7,765 nt of DNA from Bordetella parapertussis (GTDB taxonomy: Bacteria; Pseudomonadota; Gammaproteobacteria; Burkholderiales; SG8-41): positions 1 through 7,765 of the forward strand of contig CAMBSS010000184.1 of assembly GCA_945870465.1 (NCBI GenBank), in the 5' to 3' direction. Position 1 is the stretch's first letter, and each line of letters opens with the position of its first letter. Position numbers and translations under genes: made by a program. The notes below the pieces were generated by a model that saw only the letters and a program-made list of their open reading frames with translations, ran no database searches and was not told where the DNA came from. Positions 1 to 7,400 of the stretch are shown here, one piece after another.

Positions 1-2
1 TG

Positions 3-38
3 ATCGGGCTGGCTGTATATCCGCTGATACATCCGTGA
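3..38 (+). CDS. Possible C-terminal tail of an upstream gene (partial)
   Basis: Frame 3 is open from the window edge and reads IGLAVYPLIHP before a TGA, 4 nt ahead of the next start codon. The hydrophobic tail would suit the end of a membrane protein. Frame 2 is also open and ends at 44-46, overlapping the next ATG as ATGA, so the frame cannot be settled from about 12 codons. Either reading would put a gene tightly upstream of the Cj0069-like gene, perhaps in the same operon. No family can be named. Confidence 0.2.
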   Translation: MGLAVYPLIHP

Positions 39-42
39 TGCC

Positions 43-1086
43 ATGACTGCCGACTCACGGCCGCGGATCGCTATCCTCTCCCCTCGCGAGCGCGACGCGC
101 AGGCGCCGCAGGACACCCGCTTTGCGAAAGTGTACGAAGCGCTGAACGCGCGCGGCATGCACGCAGAGCCCGCCCTCTATCACGATGATCTTTGCGCGGA
201 AGTACGCAACCAGATCATGTGCGTCGACGGCGTGCTCGTCTGGTTCAATCCCGATGAAGGGGGACGCGACCGGGCTATGCTCGATGCGATGCTGCGTGAT
301 GTTGCGAGGGCCGGCGTGTTCGTCAGCGCGCATCCCGACGTCATTCTGAAGCTGGGGACCAAAGAAGTTCTGTATCAGACCCGCGATATCGGCTGGGGCT
401 GCGACACTCACATCTATCGCTCGCTCGAGCAGTTGCGCGCCGAACTTCCCGCGCGCCTTGCCGCCGGCGCGGCGCGCGTGCTCAAGCAATATCGTGGAAG
501 CAGCGGCGAAGGCGTCTGGAAAGTTGAGCTCGTGCCGGGGGAGAGCCGGGTACGGGCACGGCATGCAAAGCGCGGGAGCGGCGAAGAAGAAATGCACCTG
601 AACGAGTTTCTGGCGCTTTGTGAGCCGTATTTTTCCGGTGACGGCAGGATCATCGACCAGGCATATCAACCTCGTCTGCCGGAAGGCATGGTCCGCTGCT
701 ACCTGGTGCATGGCGAGGTCGCGGGCTTCGGGCACCAGGCCATCAATGCGCTTTGTCCCGCACCACCCGGCGCGCCGCGCGATGCGTTCCCGCCGACCAC
801 CAAGCGTCTGTACCACCCGCCTTCAATGCCGGAATTTCAGTCACTCAAATTTCAACTGGAGCAGCAATGGGTGCCCGCAATGCAAAAGCTGCTCGAAATT
901 GACGATGCCGGGTTGCCCGTATTATGGGATTGCGATTTCCTGCTCGGTCCCAGGAACGAAGCGGGCCAGGACAGCTACGTGCTCTGCGAAATCAATGTCA
1001 GCAGCGTATCGCCGTTTCCGGATTCGGCGGTAGAGTCAATTGCAGACGCTGCGCTCGCGAGAACGAAAGCGATAAAACGACGATAA
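43..1086 (+). CDS. Cj0069-family protein, ATP-grasp-like, function unknown
   Basis: This encodes a 347-residue, probably cytosolic protein with no signal peptide or membrane segment. I recognise the overall pattern of the Cj0069 family, named after a Campylobacter jejuni hypothetical protein and without an assigned reaction. Visible features fit an ATP-grasp fold. A Lys-rich central part leads to a Gly/Ser-rich loop at residues 146-161 (VLKQYRGSSGEGVWKV) that could cover ATP. Near the C-terminus is an acidic WDCDFLL segment (Asp296, Asp298), followed by CEINVSS (Glu316, Asn318), which resembles the Mg-binding Asp/Glu/Asn set of ATP-grasp ligases. ATP-grasp enzymes usually join a carboxylate to an amine or thiol; the substrates here are unknown. 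The ATG at 43 is the first start after an in-frame TGA at 25-27, and its Shine-Dalgarno is weak. The gene is 104 nt upstream of the efflux cluster, so a functional link is possible but not shown. The family call is from memory of its signature. Confidence 0.75.
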   Translation: MTADSRPRIAILSPRERDAQAPQDTRFAKVYEALNARGMHAEPALYHDDLCAEVRNQIMCVDGVLVWFNPDEGGRDRAMLDAMLRDVARAGVFVSAHPDVILKLGTKEVLYQTRDIGWGCDTHIYRSLEQLRAELPARLAAGAARVLKQYRGSSGEGVWKVELVPGESRVRARHAKRGSGEEEMHLNEFLALCEPYFSGDGRIIDQAYQPRLPEGMVRCYLVHGEVAGFGHQAINALCPAPPGAPRDAFPPTTKRLYHPPSMPEFQSLKFQLEQQWVPAMQKLLEIDDAGLPVLWDCDFLLGPRNEAGQDSYVLCEINVSSVSPFPDSAVESIADAALARTKAIKRR

Positions 1087-1095
1087 TCGGCAATA

Positions 1096-1124
1096 TTTAC
1101 AGGCGGGCGTTGAAACGGTCTAAA
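1096..1124 (+). promoter_or_regulatory. Candidate sigma-70-like promoter of the efflux cluster
   Basis: TTTACA at 1096-1101 (5 of 6 matches to TTGACA) is followed after 17 bp by TCTAAA at 1119-1124 (4 of 6 matches to TATAAT). It lies in the only sizeable gap before the metal-efflux genes. Transcription would start near 1131, giving a leader of about 60 nt that carries both inverted repeats described next. No other pair in the gap has better boxes and spacing. This is a consensus match by eye, so chance is a real possibility. Confidence 0.4.
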
Positions 1125-1136
1125 AAAGAAGCAATG

Positions 1137-1152
1137 TTGATAGCGCGATCAA
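1137..1152. promoter_or_regulatory. Inverted repeat, candidate operator 1
   Basis: TTGATAGCGCGATCAA is symmetric at 14 of 16 positions: perfect TTGAT/ATCAA arms around a self-complementary GCGC core. It sits just downstream of the predicted transcription start, where a bound repressor would block early transcription. A dimeric metal-sensing repressor or a response regulator are both possible. I cannot assign it to a known operator family. Confidence 0.4.
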
Positions 1153-1162
1153 TCATAGAGGG

Positions 1163-1176
1163 CCAAACCAGTTTGG
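1163..1176. promoter_or_regulatory. Inverted repeat, candidate operator 2
   Basis: CCAAACCAGTTTGG has perfect 6-bp arms (CCAAAC/GTTTGG) separated by only two bases. A two-base loop is too tight for a good RNA hairpin, so a DNA-binding site is likelier than a transcript structure. Its centre lies 25 bp from the centre of the first dyad and the motif is different, so the two need not bind the same protein. It ends 14 nt before the ATG of the small His-rich gene. Confidence 0.35.
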
Positions 1177-1190
1177 TGTAGACTGCCCGC

Positions 1191-1550
1191 ATGTTTAGTC
1201 GTATCTCCCAAATTGTTTCGCGCGGGCTGTTGATTGTAATGGCGATGACCTTTCTGTCGCCAGCCGTCGGGGCGCAGATAGCGACCGATCATGATCAATT
1301 GCACGCGCGAGTGGCGGTTGTCGATGCTTCTTCGGTAGCGCATGACCACGAAGGGGAAAGTGATCACGACGACGCGCACGCTCTGATCGGACATTTATTC
1401 CTGCATATGCCGGTGCATTTCAGCATAGCCTTTCAGGTAGTGCCGCCTCGGTTTGTAACCGAGGAAGCCACGTCCGTACTGCAATCCCCGCCTTCCTTCG
1501 GCATCCCTGAACTTCCGTTCAAGCCTCCGCGCATTCTTCTTTTTGTATAG
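1191..1550 (+). CDS. Small exported histidine-rich protein, CzcI-like
   Basis: This is a 119-residue protein with an N-terminal signal peptide: basic start, hydrophobic stretch at about 13-23, and a likely cut after AVGA near residue 28. The mature part carries nine histidines between residues 34 and 76, with Asp/Glu-rich runs such as HDHEGESDHDDAH (51-63), and no cysteine. A Pro-rich tail ends in KPPRILLFV. Such a composition suits binding of Zn, Co, Cd, Ni or Cu ions in the periplasm. Position directly upstream of the CzcC gene matches that of czcI in Cupriavidus czc clusters, where CzcI is a small metal-responsive protein. The likeness is in size, export, His content and place; I cannot claim sequence homology. 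An in-frame stop at 1179-1181 rules out a longer start, and no clear Shine-Dalgarno precedes the ATG, so translation may be weak. Confidence 0.7.
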   Translation: MFSRISQIVSRGLLIVMAMTFLSPAVGAQIATDHDQLHARVAVVDASSVAHDHEGESDHDDAHALIGHLFLHMPVHFSIAFQVVPPRFVTEEATSVLQSPPSFGIPELPFKPPRILLFV

Positions 1551-1566
1551 CCCATGAAGTGCCGGT

Positions 1567-1589
1567 GCGGCAGCGATTATTGCTGCCGC
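1567..1589 (+). other. Stem-loop between the small gene and czcC
   Basis: GCGGCAGC and GCTGCCGC form a perfect 8-bp GC-rich stem around the 7-nt loop GATTATT. No U-run follows, so it is not a standard intrinsic terminator. It lies within the 72-nt gap between the small His-rich gene and the CzcC gene, 22 nt before the czcC ribosome binding site. It may stabilise or process the transcript, or damp read-through; these roles are inferred. Confidence 0.45.
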
Positions 1590-1611
1590 CGATAGATATG
1601 GCTTTGCAGAA

Positions 1612-1617
1612 AGGAGG
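1612..1617 (+). promoter_or_regulatory. Strong ribosome binding site for czcC
   Basis: AGGAGG lies 5 nt before the ATG at 1623, a near-perfect Shine-Dalgarno with good spacing. It fixes that start despite the long N-terminal region it gives the signal peptide. It is clearly stronger than any site before the other genes here, suggesting high channel expression or a fresh entry point after the upstream hairpin. Confidence 0.75.
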
Positions 1618-1622
1618 ACTCC

Positions 1623-2918
1623 ATGCGTGGAGACCTGTCCCATCGAACATGCTGGTTGCAGCCGCCGCGTCTCGCGTTCGGCTCGATAAAAATCGCGTTG
1701 TCGGCCATTGCTTTGCTGGTCTCGTCGGCGACGGCAGTGACCGCTGCCGAACCGCGCGCATTGGACGAGCGCCAAGCCGTGGCGCTCGCACTCGCGCGGC
1801 CTGCTTATCGCGAATTAGAGGATAGCCGGCTCGCTGTCGCAGGTAGCGAAGTAACAGCGGCGAACCTGCTGCCCAATCCGGTTTTCGCCTGGGAACAGGA
1901 CCGCATGGGTGCGCCAGCGGGACGCTCTACCGAGTCGACGGCCAAGATTTCCCAGTCATTTGATTTTTCAGGTCGTCGGGCGTTGCGCCACGAAGCGGCG
2001 ACCAATCGGATGGATGCCGCACGATTCGACCAGCAGGACCGGCGCCTGAATACCGTAGTCGAAGTGCGCCGCCTGTTCAGCGAAACGCTCTACCGCCAGG
2101 AAACCGGTAGCGCCTACGCGCGATGGTTGCGGCGCATCGAGTCGGCCACAGAAATCGTCAGGAATCTCGCCAAGGCAGGCGAAGTTTCCGGCTATGACCG
2201 TCGCCGCCTTGAGCGCGAAGCGCAAACTGCAAAGGCGCGCGCGGCGGGTTTTGCTGCCGAATACGCGCGCATGCGCGAAACGATGGCAGGCCTGATCGGC
2301 GAGTCCGGCGGCGGTTTGCCAACGCTTGCCGGCGAATTGCTGCCCGACAACGCTCCCGCTCTGGAAGCCGTGCAAATTGCCCTGCGCCAGCGTCCTGACC
2401 TTGCAAGTCTGGCCGCGCAGGCAAACGCGTATGACCGCGAGCGCACTGCCGCCGAGCGCGCGTGGATTCCCGAGGTGACGCTTGGTCTCGGCCAAAAGCG
2501 CGTGGACGAACCGAATCGCTCCGACACCGGCGTAATCCTTGCGTTCTCCGTGCCTCTGCCGGTTTTTGACCGCGGGCAGGCAAACGAGCAACGCGCACGG
2601 GCGCGCGCAAGCACTCTGCGCGCCGAGCAGGCATTGACTTACGCCAAAGGCGAAGCTGAAGTTAAAGGGATCTGGCGGCAGACTGTAGAACTGCGACAGG
2701 CGGCACAGACTTTCCGGCGCGAATCCCTCGGCAGTTCGCGCGAACTTACCGGTATTGCCGAAGCCGCCTACCGCGGTGGCGAAAGCGGTGTCCTCGAATT
2801 GCTGGACGCCTACCGCAGCGAACTCGAAGCGGAGACCACGGCGCTCGACCTGGAACTGCGCGCACGGCTCGCCCGCATCGAACTCGACGCAGTCTCGGGA
2901 GTAAAAACTCATGAATAA
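1623..2918 (+). CDS. czcC: Outer-membrane efflux channel, CzcC/TolC family
   Basis: This 431-residue protein is the outer-membrane channel of a tripartite metal-efflux complex. Trimers of this family form a beta-barrel in the outer membrane and a long alpha-helical tunnel in the periplasm. Family marks are NLLPNPVFAW (81-90) at the first strand, VPLPVFDRGQAN (310-321) in the second repeat, and YRGGESGVLELLDAYRS (383-399) near the end. Two outer-membrane-efflux repeats span roughly 50-230 and 250-425, with long Arg/Ala/Glu-rich helices between. The signal peptide has an unusually long 20-residue N-region and probably ends at VTAA, near residue 41-42. No lipobox is evident, although many relatives are lipoproteins. 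The last 8 nt overlap the start of the adaptor gene, so the two are probably co-translated. CzcC is the best name by context; metal specificity cannot be read from the channel. Confidence 0.92.
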   Translation: MRGDLSHRTCWLQPPRLAFGSIKIALSAIALLVSSATAVTAAEPRALDERQAVALALARPAYRELEDSRLAVAGSEVTAANLLPNPVFAWEQDRMGAPAGRSTESTAKISQSFDFSGRRALRHEAATNRMDAARFDQQDRRLNTVVEVRRLFSETLYRQETGSAYARWLRRIESATEIVRNLAKAGEVSGYDRRRLEREAQTAKARAAGFAAEYARMRETMAGLIGESGGGLPTLAGELLPDNAPALEAVQIALRQRPDLASLAAQANAYDRERTAAERAWIPEVTLGLGQKRVDEPNRSDTGVILAFSVPLPVFDRGQANEQRARARASTLRAEQALTYAKGEAEVKGIWRQTVELRQAAQTFRRESLGSSRELTGIAEAAYRGGESGVLELLDAYRSELEAETTALDLELRARLARIELDAVSGVKTHE

Positions 2919-4479
2919 ACTTAAGTGGACTATCATTGCCGCGCTGCTGGCGACAAGCGCAGCTTGCCAGCGCCATGAAGCATCGGCTCCGCAGGCAACT
3001 CAACATGCTGCAGATCCCGCTCGCAACGATACCGGGCACGAGCACGGCGGCGGCATCTCGATCACGAACTATAGCGGCGTCACTGAGCTATTCGTCGAAT
3101 TTCCGGTGCTTGTCAAAAATGAGGAGGCAGTCTTCGCCGCGCATCTCACCCGGCTTGCCGACTTCAAGGCAGTGGCGGAAGGTACGCTCACAGTTATTTT
3201 GATCGGCAACGGTCAGCCGGAGGAAAGCGCGGAAACGCAGGTAAGCCAGACACCAGGCATTTTCCGCGTGACTCTGAAACCACAGCATGCCGGAAAACGC
3301 CGCCTTGTTTTCCAGTTGAGCGGGCCCGGGCTATCGGCAACTCATAACGGGGGCGAAGTTGAGATTCACGGCAACCGCCAGGCGGCCATGGCAGCAGCGG
3401 TGTCGGCAGCCGACGAAGGCATCAGGTTTTCCAAAGAGCAGCAATGGGGCATCGAGTTTGCCAACGCTGCTGCGATTGAACGTGATATTCGGGAATCGGT
3501 ACCGGTCCTGGCGACGATCCGGCCGCGAGCCTCGGGTGAAGCGCAACTTTCAGCGCCAACCGCGGGCCTGCTGCGCGCAGGACCGGGCGGATTTCCTCAA
3601 GTCGGAATGAAAGTGGCCGCCGGGCAGGTGCTGGCTTTTCTCGCACCGCGCCTCGGAGGCGAGACCGATATCGCGACCTTGAACCTGGCTGTGCAGCGCG
3701 CGCTGATCGAATCACAACAAGCGCGGCAGGAACGCGACCGCCTGGAAGGATTGCTGGCAGTTGAAGCCATTCCCGCCAAACGTGTCGTGGACGCGCGCCG
3801 CAAAGAAGAGCTCGCGCAAGCGGAACTCAAAGCGGCTGAACAACGCGCCGCGACATCTCAAGGCGGCGGCGGTGGCATCGCGCTGAGGTCGCCTATCGCC
3901 GGCACAGTAGTGGCGGTCAGTGCCATTCCCGGGGCAGCCGTGATCGAGGGACAGATGATCATCCACGTTGCCGATCTGGGAAGATTGTGGCTGGAGGCGC
4001 ACGTACCGGAAAGCGCCGCAGCCCGCATCAAGCAACCCGCAGGCGTCTTCTTCAGGCTGGACGGTGCAGCGGACACGACGGTACTGCAAGTCGGCAGCAA
4101 CGCTCAACTCATCGCATTTGGCGGCATGGTCGACACGACGACACGCACGCTGCCCGCGATCTTCGAGTTCGCCAATGCAGGGGGGACATTGCGCGCGGGC
4201 ATGAACGTGCAAGCCCACCTGTATACAGGCCGCAAGGTCAGGGGAACAGCTGTCCCCGCGACCGCACTGTTGGACGACGGCGGCGTATCCATCGTTTTCG
4301 TGCAAAAAGAAGGCGAGTCATTTGAACGGCGCGTGGTTGAATCCGGCCCTCGAGATGGGGACTGGGTAGCCATCAAGTCCGGGGTGGCGGCAGGTGAACG
4401 GGTCGTCACACGCGGCGCTTATCAGGTGCGCCTCGCCGCAGCGCAGCCTGCGGCGATGGGTCATGGCCACGCGCATTGA
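2911..4479 (+). CDS. czcB: Periplasmic adaptor (membrane fusion protein), CzcB family
   Basis: This 522-residue protein links the RND pump to the outer-membrane channel. Residues 1-19 look like a lipoprotein signal (SAAC, lipidated Cys19). An extra beta-rich domain at about 48-155, typical of CzcB-type adaptors (ELFVEFPVLV, FAAHLTRLADF), precedes the core. The core has the first lipoyl half (207-247), a helical hairpin (about 254-316), the second lipoyl half around LRSPIAGTVVAV (325-336), then beta-barrel and membrane-proximal domains (about 360-505). Possible metal-binding spots are GHEH at 42-45 and the tail GHGHAH at 517-522. The ATG overlaps the czcC stop by 8 nt, and GGGAG at 2897-2901 supports this start. 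Gln20 after the lipidated Cys is not the Asp that normally keeps lipoproteins in the inner membrane. The family is sure, the exact metal is not. Confidence 0.92.
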   Translation: MNKLKWTIIAALLATSAACQRHEASAPQATQHAADPARNDTGHEHGGGISITNYSGVTELFVEFPVLVKNEEAVFAAHLTRLADFKAVAEGTLTVILIGNGQPEESAETQVSQTPGIFRVTLKPQHAGKRRLVFQLSGPGLSATHNGGEVEIHGNRQAAMAAAVSAADEGIRFSKEQQWGIEFANAAAIERDIRESVPVLATIRPRASGEAQLSAPTAGLLRAGPGGFPQVGMKVAAGQVLAFLAPRLGGETDIATLNLAVQRALIESQQARQERDRLEGLLAVEAIPAKRVVDARRKEELAQAELKAAEQRAATSQGGGGGIALRSPIAGTVVAVSAIPGAAVIEGQMIIHVADLGRLWLEAHVPESAAARIKQPAGVFFRLDGAADTTVLQVGSNAQLIAFGGMVDTTTRTLPAIFEFANAGGTLRAGMNVQAHLYTGRKVRGTAVPATALLDDGGVSIVFVQKEGESFERRVVESGPRDGDWVAIKSGVAAGERVVTRGAYQVRLAAAQPAAMGHGHAH

Positions 4480-4488
4480 GCCAATGAC

Positions 4489-7400
4489 ATGATCGCAAAT
4501 ATCATTCGCTGGTCGCTCACCAACCGGTTGTTCGTGCTGGTTGCCGCGACCGCCCTGATGCTGTGGGGCGGATACCAGACGGCACGCATGCCGGTCGACG
4601 TATTTCCCGACCTGACGGCGCCATCGGTCACTGTGGTTGCCGAGGCGCACGGCATGTCGCCCACCGAGGTTGAGAGCGTCGTCACCTTTCCCATCGAAAC
4701 AGCACTGAACGGCTCCGCGGGAGTGCGGCGGGTGCGCTCGATCTCCACTATCGGTCTTTCAGTGGTCACGGTTGAATTCGAGTGGGGGACCGATATTTTC
4801 AGGGCACGGCAGGTCGTAGCTGAAAAACTGCAGTTGGCGCGGGCGACGCTGCCGCCTGACATGCCGCCGCCACAGATGGCGCCGGCCGCGTCGGTCATGG
4901 GTGAAATCATGTTCATCGCGCTAACGTCGGCGACGGCCAGCGGCGCTGAACTGAAAGCGGCCGCCGATTGGGTCGTACGCCGCCGTGTGCTTGCGGTGCC
5001 GGGTGTCGCCGAAGTCATCACCATCGGCGGCGACGAGAAGCAGTACCAGGTTACGCTGAGACCGGAGCGGCTTTCTGCTTTCGGCGTGACGGTCGACGCG
5101 GTGCTCAAGGCATTGCGCGAAACCAATCAGAACGCACCTGCGGGCTTCTACCTCGAAGGCGGGCGGGAGTATCTGATTCAGGGCGTGGGCCGCGTGCAAC
5201 GTCCGGAGGACATCGGCGAGACGGTGGTCGCCTTGCGCAAGGGGCAGCCCGTCCTGGTTCGCCACCTGGGCGAGGTCGGCATCGGCGCCGGTGTAGTACG
5301 TGGGACCGGCTCGCACAATGCCAAACCGGCGGTTATCCTCGCCATCCAGAAGCAGCCCGATACCAATACGCTTGAACTGACGAAGCGGCTCGATCAGACA
5401 TTCGCCAGCCTGCAGGCGGGCTTGCCCAAAGGCATGAAAATCGAATCGCGTATTTTCCGGCAGGCCGACTTCATCGAACGCGCGATTCAAAACCTGCTCG
5501 CGGCGCTGCGCGACGGGACCTTACTCGTGATTGTCATAGTGTTTGCGTTTCTAATGTCGCTGCGGGCGACGCTGGTCACCCTGATTGCCCTGCCTCTTTC
5601 GGTGTTGACCGCGCTTCTTGTGATGCAGGCATTAGGTGCGACTCTCAACACCATGACCCTGGGCGGTCTCGCCATTGCGCTCGGTGCATTGGTGGACGAC
5701 GCGATCATCGTGGTCGAGAATATCGTACGGCGCATGAAACAGAACGCCGCCATGGCAGAGTCTGCCCGCCGGCCGACGGCGACTGTGGTTTTCGAGGCGA
5801 CGCGCGAAATCCAGGGTTCCATCGTTTTCGCCACACTTGTCATCATGCTCGTATTCATTCCCGTGTTCTTTCTGTCCGGGGTGGAAGGCCAGCTGCTTGC
5901 GCCCCTTGGATTCGCCTACGTAACCGCGCTTGGCGCTTCACTGCTCGTCGCGGTCACCGTCACGCCGGTGCTGGCGGCGCTCTTCCTGCCGACCGACAAA
6001 AGCATCAGGGGGCATACGGAACCGCGCCTCATCACATGGATGACTTCGGGTTACGCGCGACTGTTGCGGGTATTGATACTGCGCTGGAAAACAATTACCG
6101 TCATCGCGATCCTTGGTTTCGCGCTGGCGTTGACAGGACTGCTGCTCGCCGGACGCGCGTTCCTCCCGGACTTCAATGAGGGCAGCCTGACTGTCAACAT
6201 CTCGACCCTGCCGGGAACGTCTCTGGAAGAATCGAATCGCATGGCGCAACGCGTCGAACTGATATTGCTTTCCCATCCCGAAGTCGTTGCCACGGCCCGG
6301 CGTACGGGGCGCGCACCCGCCGATCCGCATGCCCAGGAAATTCACGCGTCGGAAATCGAAGCCAGTCTGCAGATGAAAGGTCGCGCGAAATCGGAACTGC
6401 TCGCGGCCCTGCGCACAGACTTTGCCTCCCTGTCGGGCATGAACGTCGTGCTCGGCCAGCCGATCTCGCACCGCATCGATCACATGCTGTCGGGCACGCG
6501 CGCCAATATTGCTATCAAGATATTCGGGCCGGATCTGTATGAGCTACGGCGCATCGGCGAACAGGTGAAGCAGATTGCTGCGCCGGTGGCGGGCGCGGTG
6601 GATGTGGCGCTGGAGCAGCAGGCGGACATTCCGTTCGTGATCGTAAGGTTTCGCCGCGATGCGATAGCGCAACATGGGTTGACCATACGCGAAGTATCGG
6701 AAGCGATCGAGACCGCTTTCGCCGGCACCGTCGTGTCGCGGGTGCTGGAGGGCCAGGCGTCCTTCGACCTCGCGGTGCGCTTCGACCCCGCTGTTCGCGC
6801 GTCGTTCGGTGCGATTGAGTCCACGCTGATCACTACCGCAAACGGCGCGCGATTGCCGCTCTCGGCGCTTGCCGAGATTCGAAAAGACCGCGGGCCCAAC
6901 CTGGTGAGCCGTGAAAGCGTGCAGCGCAAGATCGTCGTCATGGCCAACGTCGCGGGGCGCGATCTCACCGGCGTAGTGGACGAAATGCGGGAAAAGATCA
7001 ATGCGCAGATCCGGCTGCCCGCCGGCTATTACATCGAGTATGGCGGACAATTCGAGAGCGCCGCTGCAGCCGCCCGCACACTGACGCTGCTCGGTATCGC
7101 GGTCATGGCGGGCGTTTTCCTGCTGTTGTTTTTCGCATTTCGTTCGATTGGCGACGCGTTGCTGGTCATGATCAACCTGCCGCTGGCGCTGATCGGCGGC
7201 GTGGCCGGCATGTATCTTGCCGGCGGCATCCTGTCGGTGGCAACGCTGATCGGACTCATCGCGTTATTTGGAATTGCGACACGCAACGGCGTAATGATGG
7301 TCGCGCATATTCGCCATTTACTCGAACAGGAGCGGATTGCCGATCCGCGCGAGGCCGTTATGCAGGGCGCTCGCGAACGACTGATACCGATAGCGATGAC

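Noticed and set aside
55..816. 253-codon open frame on the - strand opposite the Cj0069-like gene
   Set aside because: The + strand frame has clear family motifs; the antisense frame has none and is explained by codon bias.
1179..1184. TAGACT as a -10 box for leaderless transcription of the small gene
   Set aside because: It is positioned suitably 6 nt before the ATG, but no acceptable -35 element lies 16-19 bp upstream.
1287..1296. GATCATGATC palindrome
   Set aside because: It is inside the coding part of the small gene and short enough to arise by chance; no second copy or spacing supports an operator.
1559..1825. 88-codon + strand frame overlapping the start of czcC
   Set aside because: It overlaps czcC out of frame, its start lacks a ribosome binding site, and its product is Arg-rich without any motif.
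1968..2936. 322-codon open frame on the - strand opposite czcC
   Set aside because: It is the mirror of a well-supported channel gene in GC-rich DNA; the protein is low-complexity, without recognisable domains.
4461..5126. Ser/Thr-rich 221-codon - strand frame opposite the pump's N-terminus
   Set aside because: Composition is typical of antisense frames in GC-rich genes, and the pump's own sequence covers the region.
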